Origin: an uncultured Clostridia bacterium
GTDB lineage: Bacteria; Bacillota; Clostridia; Christensenellales; Borkfalkiaceae
DNA length: 64,000 nt
Assembly: GCA_944372525.1 (NCBI GenBank)
Contig: CALVZL010000023.1
Span: 1-64,000, forward strand
Reading direction: 5' to 3'
Under the pieces are notes generated by a model. The model was given only the letters and a program-made list of their open reading frames with translations, was not told the DNA's origin and did not search any database. The translations under genes and the position numbers were made by a program. Below are positions 54,999 to 63,224 of this stretch, piece by piece. How positions within the stretch are numbered: the stretch's first letter is position 1; every line of letters begins with the position of its first letter.

Positions 54999-55004
54999 TC
55001 CCGA

Positions 55005-55036
55005 ACGCCCCGCAATATCTGCCCGGGGCGTCTTTT
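55005..55036 (+). terminator. Terminator of the lipoprotein gene
   Basis: CGCCCC and GGGGCG close a stem around CGCAATATCTGCC, followed by TCTTTT on the plus strand. Confidence 0.7.
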
Positions 55037-56987
55037 AATCGAGTTCGAATTTCCCCGTATAAAGTTCGTAATACTTCCCTTTCTGTTCCAAAAGCTGCTC
55101 GTGATTGCCCCGTTCAATGATCCTGCCGTGCTCGAGCACCATGATCGCCTGCGCATTGCGCACCGTAGACAGGCGATGCGCGATGACGAAGACCGTACGG
55201 CCCTCCATCAGTTTATCCAGTCCCTGTTCGATGATCGCCTCCGTACGGGTATCGACGCTGCTCGTCGCCTCGTCCAATACAAGGACGGGGCAGTGAGACG
55301 CCATGGCGCGCGCAATCGAAAGAAGCTGACGCTGCCCCTGCGAAAGATTTGCGCCGTCTGCCGTGATGACGGTATCGTAACCCTGCGGAAGGGAACGGAT
55401 AAACGGATCCGCTCCGGCAAGACGCGCCGCCTCCACGCATTCTTCCTCCGTCGCATCGAGACGGGAATAGCGGATATTCTCCAGGATCGTCCCCGTGAAC
55501 AGATGGGTATCTTGCAAGACCGTCCCGAGCGAATGCCGCAGATCGGCCTTTCGGATGTCCCGAATGTTGATCCCGTCGTACGTGATCGTTCCCGACTGAA
55601 TGTCGTAGAACCGATTGATGAGGTTGGTGATCGTCGTCTTTCCCGCGCCCGTACTGCCGACGAATGCAATCTTCTGTCCGGGTTCCGCATACAGCGAAAT
55701 GTCATGCAATACGGTCTTTTCTTTTTCATAGCCGAAGGTCACTCCGTAGAAACGGATCTCCCCGCGCAGCCGTTCATAACGGAATCCGTTCTTACCCGGA
55801 ATTTTCCATACCCAGATTGTTCCGTCCCTGCGCTCTTCGAGCACGCCGTCATGCTCCTCCGCCTTGGCGAGGGTCACCGTCCCCCCCTCGTCTTCGGGGA
55901 CGGCGTCCAATACGGCGAAGATGCGCTCCGCGCCGGCAAACGCCTGAACGATGGAGTTGAACTGCTGCGTCACCTGCTGAATCGGCATATTGAAGGAGCG
56001 GACAAGATTAAGAAAAGAGACGATCGCGCCGAGCGAAAGCGCACCTCCCAACCCGTTTGCCCACCCGTAGGGCGACAGCGCCAGAACAGAACGGCTCATG
56101 GCGAGCAGCGCAGCGACAAAAGCAACGGCAATATATTGCAGATAGCCCACTTGGTTGGAAATGGGACCGATGATGTTTGAGAGAGAGTTTGCCTGCGATG
56201 CGTTGAAACGAAGCTCCTCATTCAGTTCGCGAAACCGCGCTTTGGCACGAGCTTCATGACAGAACACTTTGACCACCTTCTGACCGCTCAGCATTTCTTC
56301 GATAAACCCGTTCTCTCTTCCGAGCGCACTCTGCTGTTTTATAAAATACCCGCCGCTCTTCTTCGCGATCTTACGGGTGACGAGAAACATGACGGATACA
56401 AAGACGAGCGTCAGAAGCGTGAGCCCGACAGAATAGAAAACCATCATCGAAAACACGCCGATGACCGAAATCGTCGAAGAAATGATCTGCGGAATGGTCT
56501 GCGAGAGCATTTGACGCATCACGTCCGTGTCGTTCGTATAACAGCTCATGAGATCGCCGTGCGTGTTCGTGTCGAAAAACCGAAGCGGAAGCCGCTGCAT
56601 GTGCGAAAACATTTCGTTTCTCATGCGTTTGAGCGTCCCCTGCGCAACGCTTACCATGATTCGATTGTATAAAAAATTGGAGAGCGAACCGACAAAATAA
56701 ATTCCGCCCAAAAAACAAAGCGCACCGATGAAGCCCCGATAATCGGGGGCTTCCGCTCCCCTGAGCGGTGTAATAAAGCGATCGACGAAAATCCCGAGGA
56801 AAGACGCGATCCCAATGGAAGCAACCGCCGAAAAGACAATCAGAACGCAGGCAAGACAAAATATCCCCTTGTGATCGGCAAGAAGATAGCGCATGATCCG
56901 TTTGAAAATGCCCTTCCCGTCCCCATGATAGGCTACGGCGAACCTGACTCCTTTTCCCATCCGCATCATATTATTCAGCTGCGCCAT
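55035..56987 (-). CDS. ABC exporter half, catalytically canonical subunit
   Basis: A 650-residue type IV ABC half-transporter: six helices (about 50-330) then an NBD with Walker A FVGSTGAGKTT, signature LSQGQ, Walker B VLVLDEATSS and switch His in IAHRLSTV. Walker B Glu and the His are intact, whereas the signature is degenerate. The partner (56971) has the reverse pattern, as in heterodimeric exporters such as TM287/288 or BmrCD. It likely exports drugs, lipids or peptides. Start at MAQLNNMMRM, with GGAGGG upstream. Confidence 0.92.
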   Translation of the reverse strand: MAQLNNMMRMGKGVRFAVAYHGDGKGIFKRIMRYLLADHKGIFCLACVLIVFSAVASIGIASFLGIFVDRFITPLRGAEAPDYRGFIGALCFLGGIYFVGSLSNFLYNRIMVSVAQGTLKRMRNEMFSHMQRLPLRFFDTNTHGDLMSCYTNDTDVMRQMLSQTIPQIISSTISVIGVFSMMVFYSVGLTLLTLVFVSVMFLVTRKIAKKSGGYFIKQQSALGRENGFIEEMLSGQKVVKVFCHEARAKARFRELNEELRFNASQANSLSNIIGPISNQVGYLQYIAVAFVAALLAMSRSVLALSPYGWANGLGGALSLGAIVSFLNLVRSFNMPIQQVTQQFNSIVQAFAGAERIFAVLDAVPEDEGGTVTLAKAEEHDGVLEERRDGTIWVWKIPGKNGFRYERLRGEIRFYGVTFGYEKEKTVLHDISLYAEPGQKIAFVGSTGAGKTTITNLINRFYDIQSGTITYDGINIRDIRKADLRHSLGTVLQDTHLFTGTILENIRYSRLDATEEECVEAARLAGADPFIRSLPQGYDTVITADGANLSQGQRQLLSIARAMASHCPVLVLDEATSSVDTRTEAIIEQGLDKLMEGRTVFVIAHRLSTVRNAQAIMVLEHGRIIERGNHEQLLEQKGKYYELYTGKFELD

Positions 56988-58731
56988 TGCAATTCCCTCC
57001 GTTTTGCGTCTCATAGATCGTACGGTAGATCTCGCTTTCCCGCAGAAGCTGTTCGTGCCCGCCGAACGCCGTCACCCGCCCGCCGTCGAGCACCAGGATA
57101 CGATCCGCGTCCTGCACGGAAGCGACCCGCTGGGCAATGATGATCTTCGTGACTTCGGGCGCATGCTCGCGAAGGGCGCTCCGAATCTTTGCGTCCGTCT
57201 TCATGTCCACCGCCGAGGTGGAATCGTCGAGAATGAGTACTTTGGGATTTTTCAGCAGCGCACGCGCGATGCACAAGCGCTGCTTCTGCCCTCCGGAAAC
57301 ATTGACGCCTCCCTGTCCCAAGTCATAGTCGTATTGACCGGGCAGCTGGCGGATAAATTCATCTGCGCATGCCAGCCTTGCGGCATTCTCCAACTCTTCC
57401 TGCGTGGCGTCCTCCTTCCCCCAGCGCAGGTTTTCCGCAATCGAACCGGAGAACAGTACGTTCTTTTGCAGCACCATGGCAACGGCATTGCGAAGGGATT
57501 CCAAATCGTATTCGCGCACATCCCTTCCGCCCACCTTCACGCGCCCCTCGGTCACATCATAGAGACGGGGAATAAGCGAGACGAGCGTGCTTTTGGAAGA
57601 ACCCGTTCCGCCGATGACCCCGATCGTCTCCCCCGAACGGATATGCAGATCGATGTCGTGCAAGACGCAGTTGTCCTCCCTGCCCGAATAAGAAAACGAA
57701 ACGCCCTCAAAATCGACGGAACCGTCCGTTACCTCAAAGACGGGATCCGCGGGATTTTTGATCGTACTCTCCTCGCGCAAGACTTCGGCGATCCGCTCCA
57801 TCGCAGGGCGAGACATGGCGATGAAATTGAGCACCATCGTGACCGTCATGATCCCGGAAAAGATCTGCGTGCAATAAGAAAGCAACCCGGTCAGATCGGA
57901 GACCTGCAGTCCGTTCCGGATGATCTGCACGCCGCCCACCGCAAGCAAAACAAGGGTCGTCGCATAGATGACCGCCTGTGCAAGCGGCGTGACCACGACC
58001 AGAATCTTCTCCGCACGAACGGAATAGTCATAGACCGCCTGCGTTGCCTGCCTGTATTTTTCGATCTCCTCGTTTTCCAGCACATACGCCTTGACCACGC
58101 GGATCCCGGTAAGGTTTTCCTGCGCGACAGAATTGAGTTTATCGTACTTCTTGAACATCTGCCTGAAATTCGGCTGTACCTTCTGCATGAGCAGCGCCAC
58201 GACGACCGCAAGAATGACGGCACCGATGAGAAAGATCCAGGCGATCTGGGGTGCAATCACGAAGGACATGATCGATGCAAATAAAAACAGGATGGGCGCC
58301 CGCACCAGGATACGGATGCACATTTGGAATGCCGTCTGAACATTTGTCACGTCCGTCGTCATACGGGTGATGAGAGAAGAGGCGGAAAAGCGATCGATAT
58401 TCGCAAAGGAATACGTCTGGATCCGCTCGTACATATCTTCTCTCAGGTTTGCGGCAAATCCCGCGCTCGCCTGCGAGGCAAACCGCCCGCCGAGTACGCC
58501 GCAGGTCAGCGATACGCACGCCATGAGAAACATGATCCCGCCGTAACGGGCAATCATGGCAAAGTCGGCGGAAGTCAGACCGGACTCCCCCGCGTTTTCG
58601 ATGACTCCGATGAGATAAGTCATGACCCACGGAATCAGGATCTCCATCGCCGACTCTCCGACCATGATGAGCGGCGTCAGAATCGCGCGCGCTTTATATT
58701 GCCGCACGCTTCCGATCAACGTTTTTATCAT
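56971..58731 (-). CDS. ABC exporter half, degenerate-site subunit
   Basis: A 586-residue half-transporter. Its NBD has Walker A GGTGSSKST (Ser where Gly is usual), signature VSGGQ, Walker B LILDDSTSA (Asp in place of the catalytic Glu) and Gln in place of the switch His (IAQRVASV). Its canonical signature complements the active site of 55035, so the pair forms an asymmetric heterodimer. It overlaps marR by ATGA. Confidence 0.92.
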   Translation of the reverse strand: MIKTLIGSVRQYKARAILTPLIMVGESAMEILIPWVMTYLIGVIENAGESGLTSADFAMIARYGGIMFLMACVSLTCGVLGGRFASQASAGFAANLREDMYERIQTYSFANIDRFSASSLITRMTTDVTNVQTAFQMCIRILVRAPILFLFASIMSFVIAPQIAWIFLIGAVILAVVVALLMQKVQPNFRQMFKKYDKLNSVAQENLTGIRVVKAYVLENEEIEKYRQATQAVYDYSVRAEKILVVVTPLAQAVIYATTLVLLAVGGVQIIRNGLQVSDLTGLLSYCTQIFSGIMTVTMVLNFIAMSRPAMERIAEVLREESTIKNPADPVFEVTDGSVDFEGVSFSYSGREDNCVLHDIDLHIRSGETIGVIGGTGSSKSTLVSLIPRLYDVTEGRVKVGGRDVREYDLESLRNAVAMVLQKNVLFSGSIAENLRWGKEDATQEELENAARLACADEFIRQLPGQYDYDLGQGGVNVSGGQKQRLCIARALLKNPKVLILDDSTSAVDMKTDAKIRSALREHAPEVTKIIIAQRVASVQDADRILVLDGGRVTAFGGHEQLLRESEIYRTIYETQNGGNCNGAAE

Positions 58732-59189
58732 AAAAATTCTCCTTTCCGATCGGGATCCGCAGAAAATTTTTCGAGATTTTCCGCGGCAAGGAGCAGACAG
58801 CGTTGAAAGACGCAGAGCTCCTCCTCACTCATACCCTCCGTCATGACTTCTTCCGCACGGCTGACAAAATCGCGGCAACGGGCAGCGAGCTCCTCTCCCT
58901 TTCGCGTAAGAAATACACTTTTCACGCGCGCGTCCCGCCCCGCTTCCCGCACGATCAGTCCTTCCTTTTCGAGCGCCTGCAGCAAACTGGTCACCGAAGG
59001 CGGTCGGGTATTGCCGCATTCGCGGCAGATATCCGTTTGAGAACAGACCTCGCCGCGCCCCATCTTCCAGTCAAGATATCCGAGCAGGGCGATCCGGGAA
59101 AACGTGAGCCCCTCCGCCCGAAGGTTCTCGTCCAACAGCCGCCTCAGTTCCCGTGCCGCCTGTTCGAGCAGATAACCGATCCTTTCCAT
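58728..59189 (-). CDS. MarR family transcriptional regulator
   Basis: A 153-residue winged-helix protein. The DNA-binding part holds QTDICRECGNTRPPSVTSLLQALEKEGLIVREAGRDARVKSVFLTRKGEELA. It probably represses its own operon, which encodes the ABC exporter, through two inverted repeats beside the promoter (59206-59234), and would release on binding a toxic ligand. The function of the ligand is unknown. Confidence 0.9.
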   Translation of the reverse strand: MERIGYLLEQAARELRRLLDENLRAEGLTFSRIALLGYLDWKMGRGEVCSQTDICRECGNTRPPSVTSLLQALEKEGLIVREAGRDARVKSVFLTRKGEELAARCRDFVSRAEEVMTEGMSEEELCVFQRCLLLAAENLEKFSADPDRKGEFL

Positions 59190-59205
59190 TCCGCATTCCC
59201 CTTCA

Positions 59206-59266
59206 TTTAGGATTCTAACAATTAGGTTCCTAATAAAATTATAGCGCGAACGGCGCCGCTCGTCAA
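59206..59266 (-). promoter_or_regulatory. marR-ABC promoter with two operator dyads
   Basis: TTGACG, 17 bases, TATAAT (minus strand). Directly downstream lie ATTAGG-N2-CCTAAT (59221-59234) and TTAG-N4-CTAA (59207-59218), covering the transcription start. This is the layout of autoregulated MarR operons. Confidence 0.85.
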
Positions 59267-59279
59267 TCCCCGCGCAAAA

Positions 59280-59306
59280 AAAAAGGACCGAAATTTTCGG
59301 TCCCTT
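59280..59306 (-). terminator. Terminator of the small 59312 gene
   Basis: GGACCGAAA and TTTCGGTCC form a stem followed by a run of ten T on the minus strand. Confidence 0.88.
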
Positions 59307-59311
59307 TTCGA

Positions 59312-59470
59312 TCAGGATTTTTTTTCGACAGAGAGCGTGAACTTCTGTCCGTTTTCAAACGCCAGCATGAAACGGGTGCCGCTTCGGGCGATGCGGCAAT
59401 CGAAACAAACGCCGATCATCGCCTCGAATTCCGACAGAAATTCCTCTAAAGATATCATTGGTTCTTCCAT
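59312..59470 (-). CDS. Small 52-residue hypothetical protein
   Basis: Translation is MEEPMISLEEFLSEFEAMIG at the start, then a beta-rich second half (TRFMLAFENGQKFTLSVEKKS). It has GGAGGTG before the ATG, an extended -10 (TGTTATAAT, about 59502-59510) and a strong terminator, so it is a real single-gene unit. Two cysteines (VCFDC) are central. Not recognised; too short to judge function. Confidence 0.7.
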   Translation of the reverse strand: MEEPMISLEEFLSEFEAMIGVCFDCRIARSGTRFMLAFENGQKFTLSVEKKS

Positions 59471-59616
59471 TCTTCACCTCCGCATTTTCTCTTGCTCCTC
59501 TATTATAACAGAGTTTCCGATGTGCTCCGTGACACATTTTGACGATTCCTGTCGGAAAATGTAAAATCTGACGGCTTTTTCCCGAAAATCGGGGAAAAAA
59601 AAGAAAGCATTTCTGC

Positions 59617-59645
59617 TTGACAAAGGGCAGAAAATACTTTATAAT
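59617..59645 (+). promoter_or_regulatory. Promoter of tRNA-Gly
   Basis: TTGACA, 17 bases, TATAAT, 11 bases before the tRNA. Confidence 0.85.
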
Positions 59646-59656
59646 ACAAATACGAT

Positions 59657-59731
59657 GCAGGAATCGCCTAGCGGTATGGCGTCAGCTTCCCAAGCTGATT
59701 CCGGCGGGTTCGACTCCCGTTTCCTGCTCCA
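59657..59731 (+). tRNA. tRNA-Gly (anticodon CCC)
   Basis: Acceptor GCAGGAA/TTCCTGC, D arm GCC/GGC, anticodon stem TCAGC/GCTGA with loop TTCCCAA (anticodon CCC) and T arm with TTCGACT. CCA is encoded. Reads GGG. Confidence 0.93.
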
Positions 59732-59736
59732 TCAAT

Positions 59737-60000
59737 AAAAGACCATCGGCCAAGCCGGTGGTCTTTCCGTTTCGGGCTATTAGCCCTAATACCACCAGCG
59801 GCGCGCAAGAGCGCATATGACGGCCTTTCTGCCATGCAATTTCTTGCTTGCGCCTTATCGACGAACCTCTTTCGTGCCTATATGCTTCGCCGATTGCTTC
59901 GCTCCCTCTTCCCTTCTTCTTTCTTTTTTGCCTTCCCGTCGTTCCCCTCTTTTCCCCATCGGAAACCCCGTCGCAGGCCCGCGTACGATCTGCGGGTTTG
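59737..60000 (-). repeat. Dispersed structured repeat, copy B
   Basis: Best-preserved copy. Minus strand: CCGATGGGGAAAAG start of a possible 34-codon basic peptide, then AGCGAAGCAATCGGCGAAGC, GTCATATGCGCTCTTGCGC, GCCGCTGGTGGTATTAGGGC hairpin, GAAACGGAAA and the terminator stem ACCACCGGC...GCCGATGGT (59739-59767), which also can end the tRNA-Gly transcript. Confidence 0.82.
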
Positions 60001-60003
60001 AAG

Positions 60004-60047
60004 ATACCAAAAGAGAACAGCCCGATCGGGCTGTTCTCTTTTGGTAT
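60004..60047. terminator. 44 base perfect palindrome, bidirectional terminator
   Basis: Arms from ATACCAAAAGAGAACAGC to the centre CCCGATCGGG form a 20 bp stem. T-runs are within the arms on both strands. It separates repeat B from the HtrA-like gene. Confidence 0.85.
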
Positions 60048-60078
60048 GACTGCCGAGAGAGCGGCGATCCGTCTCCGA

Positions 60079-61437
60079 TCAGTCGTAGAGAGTAAAATAA
60101 GAATCGCTGTCGAAGACCAGATCGACCGTCTCCGCCGTACCTTCGCGGGAATAGGTTACCGTTACGGTATCCCCTTTGCGGACATCCATGAGAAAGGTCC
60201 CGATCATGTGCCTCCGCGTAATCGTCTTCGCCTCTCCTCCGTTGAGGGACAACGAGAGGATCACATCTCCCGCCTGCAGTTTTCCCCGCGCAGGCGCTCC
60301 GTTGACAGAGGCGATCGCAACCGTTTCGACGATATAAGTGCGGCAGGTATTTTCATCGTAAACGCTGTGACTGTCCGTGACTTGTACGTTGACCGCCATT
60401 CTCGCACTCAGTGCCCCGCGGGAATCGTTCACCCTGCTGTTGTCGATGATATTCTGCGCCACGGAAAACGCAAGATTGACGGGAATCGCATAGCCAAACC
60501 CTTCTACCCCGCTCTTTTCCGAACGGGCGTTGACAATTCCGATAAGGTTTCCGTCCGCATTGAAGAGCCCGCCGCCCGAATTCCCGTGGTTTACGGGAGC
60601 ATCCGTACGAATCTCGAGCAAAGAAATCTCACTCACGTCGTCCGCCGCGACCATCGTAATATATTCCGCGTCGACGGAGACGATCCCCGAAACCGCAGAG
60701 ATCCCGCGCGTATCGGGATTTCCGATCGCGTACACCGCCTCTCCCACGGCAACCGCGTCGGAATTTGCCGCCGTCGCCGCACTCGCCGCACTTGCGGCAA
60801 GGACCTCGCTGTCTTCCACGCGAAGCACGGCGATGTCGTATTCCATCGCGCCGCCGACGTAGGTCGCCGCAATTCCTCTCTCCTCCGTCTCTCCTCCGTA
60901 CAGATAGACCGTAATGTCGTCGCTGACATGCGGCACCGTCTCCGTTCCGGTACTGGAAGCATAGTAGATGATATGATAGTTCGTGACGATATAGGCGTCT
61001 CCCTGCTCTTTGTCCAGCGAATAGATCACGCCCGAGCCGCTGCTCGTCACCGTCTTGATCGTCGTAGAAGGGAAAAACCCGCCCATGCTGTCGGAAACCG
61101 ACCTATAATCAAAGTCGGCATAGATGCTCACCACCGAAGTAAGTGCGTCGTTTACCCCCGCAGAGTCCTCTTTCCCCGTGAATCCGATTTCTTTCAGAAA
61201 TTCCACGTAACTTCCCTCGTACCCGTCTGCCTGCGCATCAAGATACATTTTCCGCATTTCGGCGGAAGCGCCTGTCTCCTGCGCCGCCCATTCGCTCTCC
61301 TGCTTTTCTTCGCCCAGCGATTCCGCCACGTTATAGACGGTCTCGCCGTTTCCCGAGAGCCCGGAACAACCGCTCAGTCCGATCGCCAATACGCCCGCGA
61401 TCACAAGCGAAAGCACCGCCATTGTCTTTCTTTTCAT
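60079..61437 (-). CDS. HtrA/DegP-like serine protease, lipoprotein-type
   Basis: A 452-residue S1C protease. A signal peptide with lipobox LAIGLSGC (Cys at about 24) suggests anchoring outside the cell. Catalytic residues: His in VTNYHII (about 160), Asp in YDIAVLRV (about 205), Ser in GNSGGGL (about 287; family GNSGGPL). A PDZ domain (about 360-440) ends the protein (GKLQAGDVILSLSLNGG). It degrades or refolds misfolded envelope proteins. GGAGG precedes the ATG. Confidence 0.9.
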   Translation of the reverse strand: MKRKTMAVLSLVIAGVLAIGLSGCSGLSGNGETVYNVAESLGEEKQESEWAAQETGASAEMRKMYLDAQADGYEGSYVEFLKEIGFTGKEDSAGVNDALTSVVSIYADFDYRSVSDSMGGFFPSTTIKTVTSSGSGVIYSLDKEQGDAYIVTNYHIIYYASSTGTETVPHVSDDITVYLYGGETEERGIAATYVGGAMEYDIAVLRVEDSEVLAASAASAATAANSDAVAVGEAVYAIGNPDTRGISAVSGIVSVDAEYITMVAADDVSEISLLEIRTDAPVNHGNSGGGLFNADGNLIGIVNARSEKSGVEGFGYAIPVNLAFSVAQNIIDNSRVNDSRGALSARMAVNVQVTDSHSVYDENTCRTYIVETVAIASVNGAPARGKLQAGDVILSLSLNGGEAKTITRRHMIGTFLMDVRKGDTVTVTYSREGTAETVDLVFDSDSYFTLYD

Positions 61438-61616
61438 AATTGCCTCCCGAATCCCAATCCTTGATACCTGAGATCCCGCGCTTTTCTCTATCATACTGCC
61501 GAAACCTGAAATCGGTTTTACAGACAGATGAAAAAACGGTGAAGATGCGCCCGTGCGCGCCGCACCAAATTTCAATGATATTATACCGCATTTTGAGAAG
61601 GAAAAAAACTGTTTTT

Positions 61617-61653
61617 GAAAAAATGCGCCGCGGACTTTTCGTCCGCGGCGGCA
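61617..61653 (-). terminator. Terminator after the beta-helix gene
   Basis: CCGCCGCGGAC and GTCCGCGGCG form a GC-rich stem with a 4 base loop, followed by six T on the minus strand. Confidence 0.88.
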
Positions 61654-61682
61654 TTTCGATTTTTTATGTAACATCTCAATCG

Positions 61683-62546
61683 TTAATAATATCCGAGCGA
61701 CTTTACATTCTTTGTCAACGTCAATTCGCTGTTATATGCAATTCCGTTATAAGATCCGCCGGTAATCGTATTTTTCATTCCAACCGACTTAGTATGTCCT
61801 ACGGCACACAAATTATAATTGAAACTTCCTCCGGTAATTGACAATTTTCCGCTATTAAAGATATTATATTGATTTTCTCCGGTTGCGTTAAACGTGCCGC
61901 CCTCGATCGTCAGGGTAGTATTCGACGAAATGCTATAATAATCACCGGGTAAAGTCGTATATGTTCCGCTTTTAATCCTCACTTCGCCTTCAATATCGCT
62001 CAAAATGACACATCCGTTCACGTTTACATCTTCAAAAACGAGATTCGCCCCTTCCCCAAAGTTATAAAAACCAATGGCGGTATTTCCCGCTTTTCCGGTA
62101 ATCGTCAGATTTTTACAAGTAACCTGAATATTTTCGCCTGCTTGAGCAGATACATCCTGTCCATCCACATATAGTAAAATAGTATCTTGGTCTTCTGCTC
62201 CTTTGTCAACAATCGTCCCGTTTTTGAGTACAAAGTATCCGCTCTCTTGCGGTGCAACATACATCGCCCCGCCAAAATTGCTGTTCAGCGTCAGCGTATT
62301 GCCGCCGAGATCGAACGTCACGCTGTTTCTGAATTCCAAAGGGACCGAACTCAACTCGGAAAGATCGAGATCTTCCGCAAGACGGACGGTAGAACCGAAT
62401 TCCGCATGGTTAATCGCATTTTGCAAATCGGCAACGGTGGAGACCGCATTCACGGCGAGATTATATACCGCGCCCTCGTGTTCCGCATATTGCACCGGAT
62501 AGAGGACCTTGGCCGCGCCGTCGACCACTTCGTACAGTACGATCAC
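61683..62546 (-). CDS. Beta-helix domain protein, probably the displaced C-terminal part of the pilin-like gene
   Basis: A 287-residue sequence if started at the GTG at 62546. After a short linker, residues about 30-280 repeat strands typical of a right-handed beta-helix (NSVTFDLGGNTLTLNSNF, LTITGKAGNTAIGF, SGTYTTLPGDYYSISSNTTLTIEGGTF). No signal peptide exists in this part. It is in the same frame as the 62556 gene, separated by one TAA and three codons, and the two joined would make one secreted pilin-like beta-helix protein. GAGGAG after the TAA could alternatively allow re-initiation. Confidence 0.65.
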   Translation of the reverse strand: MIVLYEVVDGAAKVLYPVQYAEHEGAVYNLAVNAVSTVADLQNAINHAEFGSTVRLAEDLDLSELSSVPLEFRNSVTFDLGGNTLTLNSNFGGAMYVAPQESGYFVLKNGTIVDKGAEDQDTILLYVDGQDVSAQAGENIQVTCKNLTITGKAGNTAIGFYNFGEGANLVFEDVNVNGCVILSDIEGEVRIKSGTYTTLPGDYYSISSNTTLTIEGGTFNATGENQYNIFNSGKLSITGGSFNYNLCAVGHTKSVGMKNTITGGSYNGIAYNSELTLTKNVKSLGYY

Positions 62547-62555
62547 ATTCTCCTC

Positions 62556-62846
62556 TTACAGCCAGCCGAAATAATTGCCCGAACCGACGGGAACATAATT
62601 TTCATACCCTCCCCGTTTGAGGATCTCCCGCACTTCGTCCAGATCGGCGGGCGGCTGAGAGACGCTCTCCGAAACGAGCACCGTGTTCATATTGCTTACT
62701 GTCTGTTCGTCGGCAGAGCGCCGCGCCTTTTCCACCACATAGGCAAAGGTCGGAATCAGCACCGCCGCCAAAATGGCAATGACTGCTATCACGATCACCA
62801 GTTCCGTAATCGTAAATGCGCGTTGAATTTTCCGTCTCATCTGCAT
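62556..62846 (-). CDS. Prepilin-like N-terminal fragment
   Basis: A 96-residue protein started at MQMRRKIQRAFTITEL, with AAAAGGAGAAG upstream. Ala precedes the FTITEL cleavage site, as in the 11028 gene, with which it shares a 24-residue block from FTITEL to IPTF. It ends in SGNYFGWL and a TAA; in similar proteins this part continues into a short YPxx domain, and the next ORF continues in the same frame. So it is probably the N-terminus of one broken or read-through gene. Confidence 0.7.
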   Translation of the reverse strand: MQMRRKIQRAFTITELVIVIAVIAILAAVLIPTFAYVVEKARRSADEQTVSNMNTVLVSESVSQPPADLDEVREILKRGGYENYVPVGSGNYFGWL

Positions 62847-62884
62847 TTTCTTCTCCTTTTTCACGCTTGGAAAGGCGTGTCGCA

Positions 62885-62990
62885 AAAAATTCAGCGGCCT
62901 TCCATTAAAATTTTTTCTTTTCTGTTTGGGAAAACAGAAAAGAAAGCGGCGCGCCGCTTTACAAAATTATTATATCCCAAATTTTCAATT
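62885..62990 (-). promoter_or_regulatory. Promoter and hairpin leader of the pilin-like gene
   Basis: TTGAAA, 16 bases, TATAAT (about 62967-62994), then two inverted repeats, AAAGCGGCG-CGCCGCTTT and CTTTTCTGTTT-N4-AAACAGAAAAG, in the untranslated leader. The second lacks a T-run, so it is not a normal terminator. Confidence 0.6.
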
Positions 62991-63024
62991 TTTCAAGTAT
63001 TTTTTTTACGGATATTATTTTTAC

Positions 63025-63076
63025 AAAAAAGACATCCGGCCGCGGACCGAAAGTCCGCGGCCGGATGTCTTTTTTC
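63025..63076 (-). terminator. Terminator of the rubrerythrin operon
   Basis: A stem of about 23 bp (AAAAGACATCCGGCCGCGG with its complement) and loop CGAAA, followed by Ts on the minus strand. Confidence 0.9.
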
Positions 63077-63110
63077 TTCCCGCACGTCTTCTGCCGCGCG
63101 GAAAGAAAAG

Positions 63111-63224
63111 TCAGTCTTCTTGATTTCCGTTTGTCTTCTTTTTGTTTTCGGAATTCTTCTGTGCTCCGCAATTCTGACGGTCGGAACAGTTCTTCGAACC
63201 GCAATTCTTGTTGTTCTGTTTCAT
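63111..63224 (-). CDS. Small Cys/Asn/Lys-rich peptide
   Basis: A 37-residue peptide MKQNNKNCGSKNCSDRQNCG and a charged tail. Three Cys lie in CGSKNCSDRQNC. It overlaps the rubrerythrin stop (TTATGA), so is translationally coupled. Such low-complexity peptides after rubrerythrin are not assigned; it may bind metal or be an unstructured stress peptide. Confidence 0.6.
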   Translation of the reverse strand: MKQNNKNCGSKNCSDRQNCGAQKNSENKKKTNGNQED

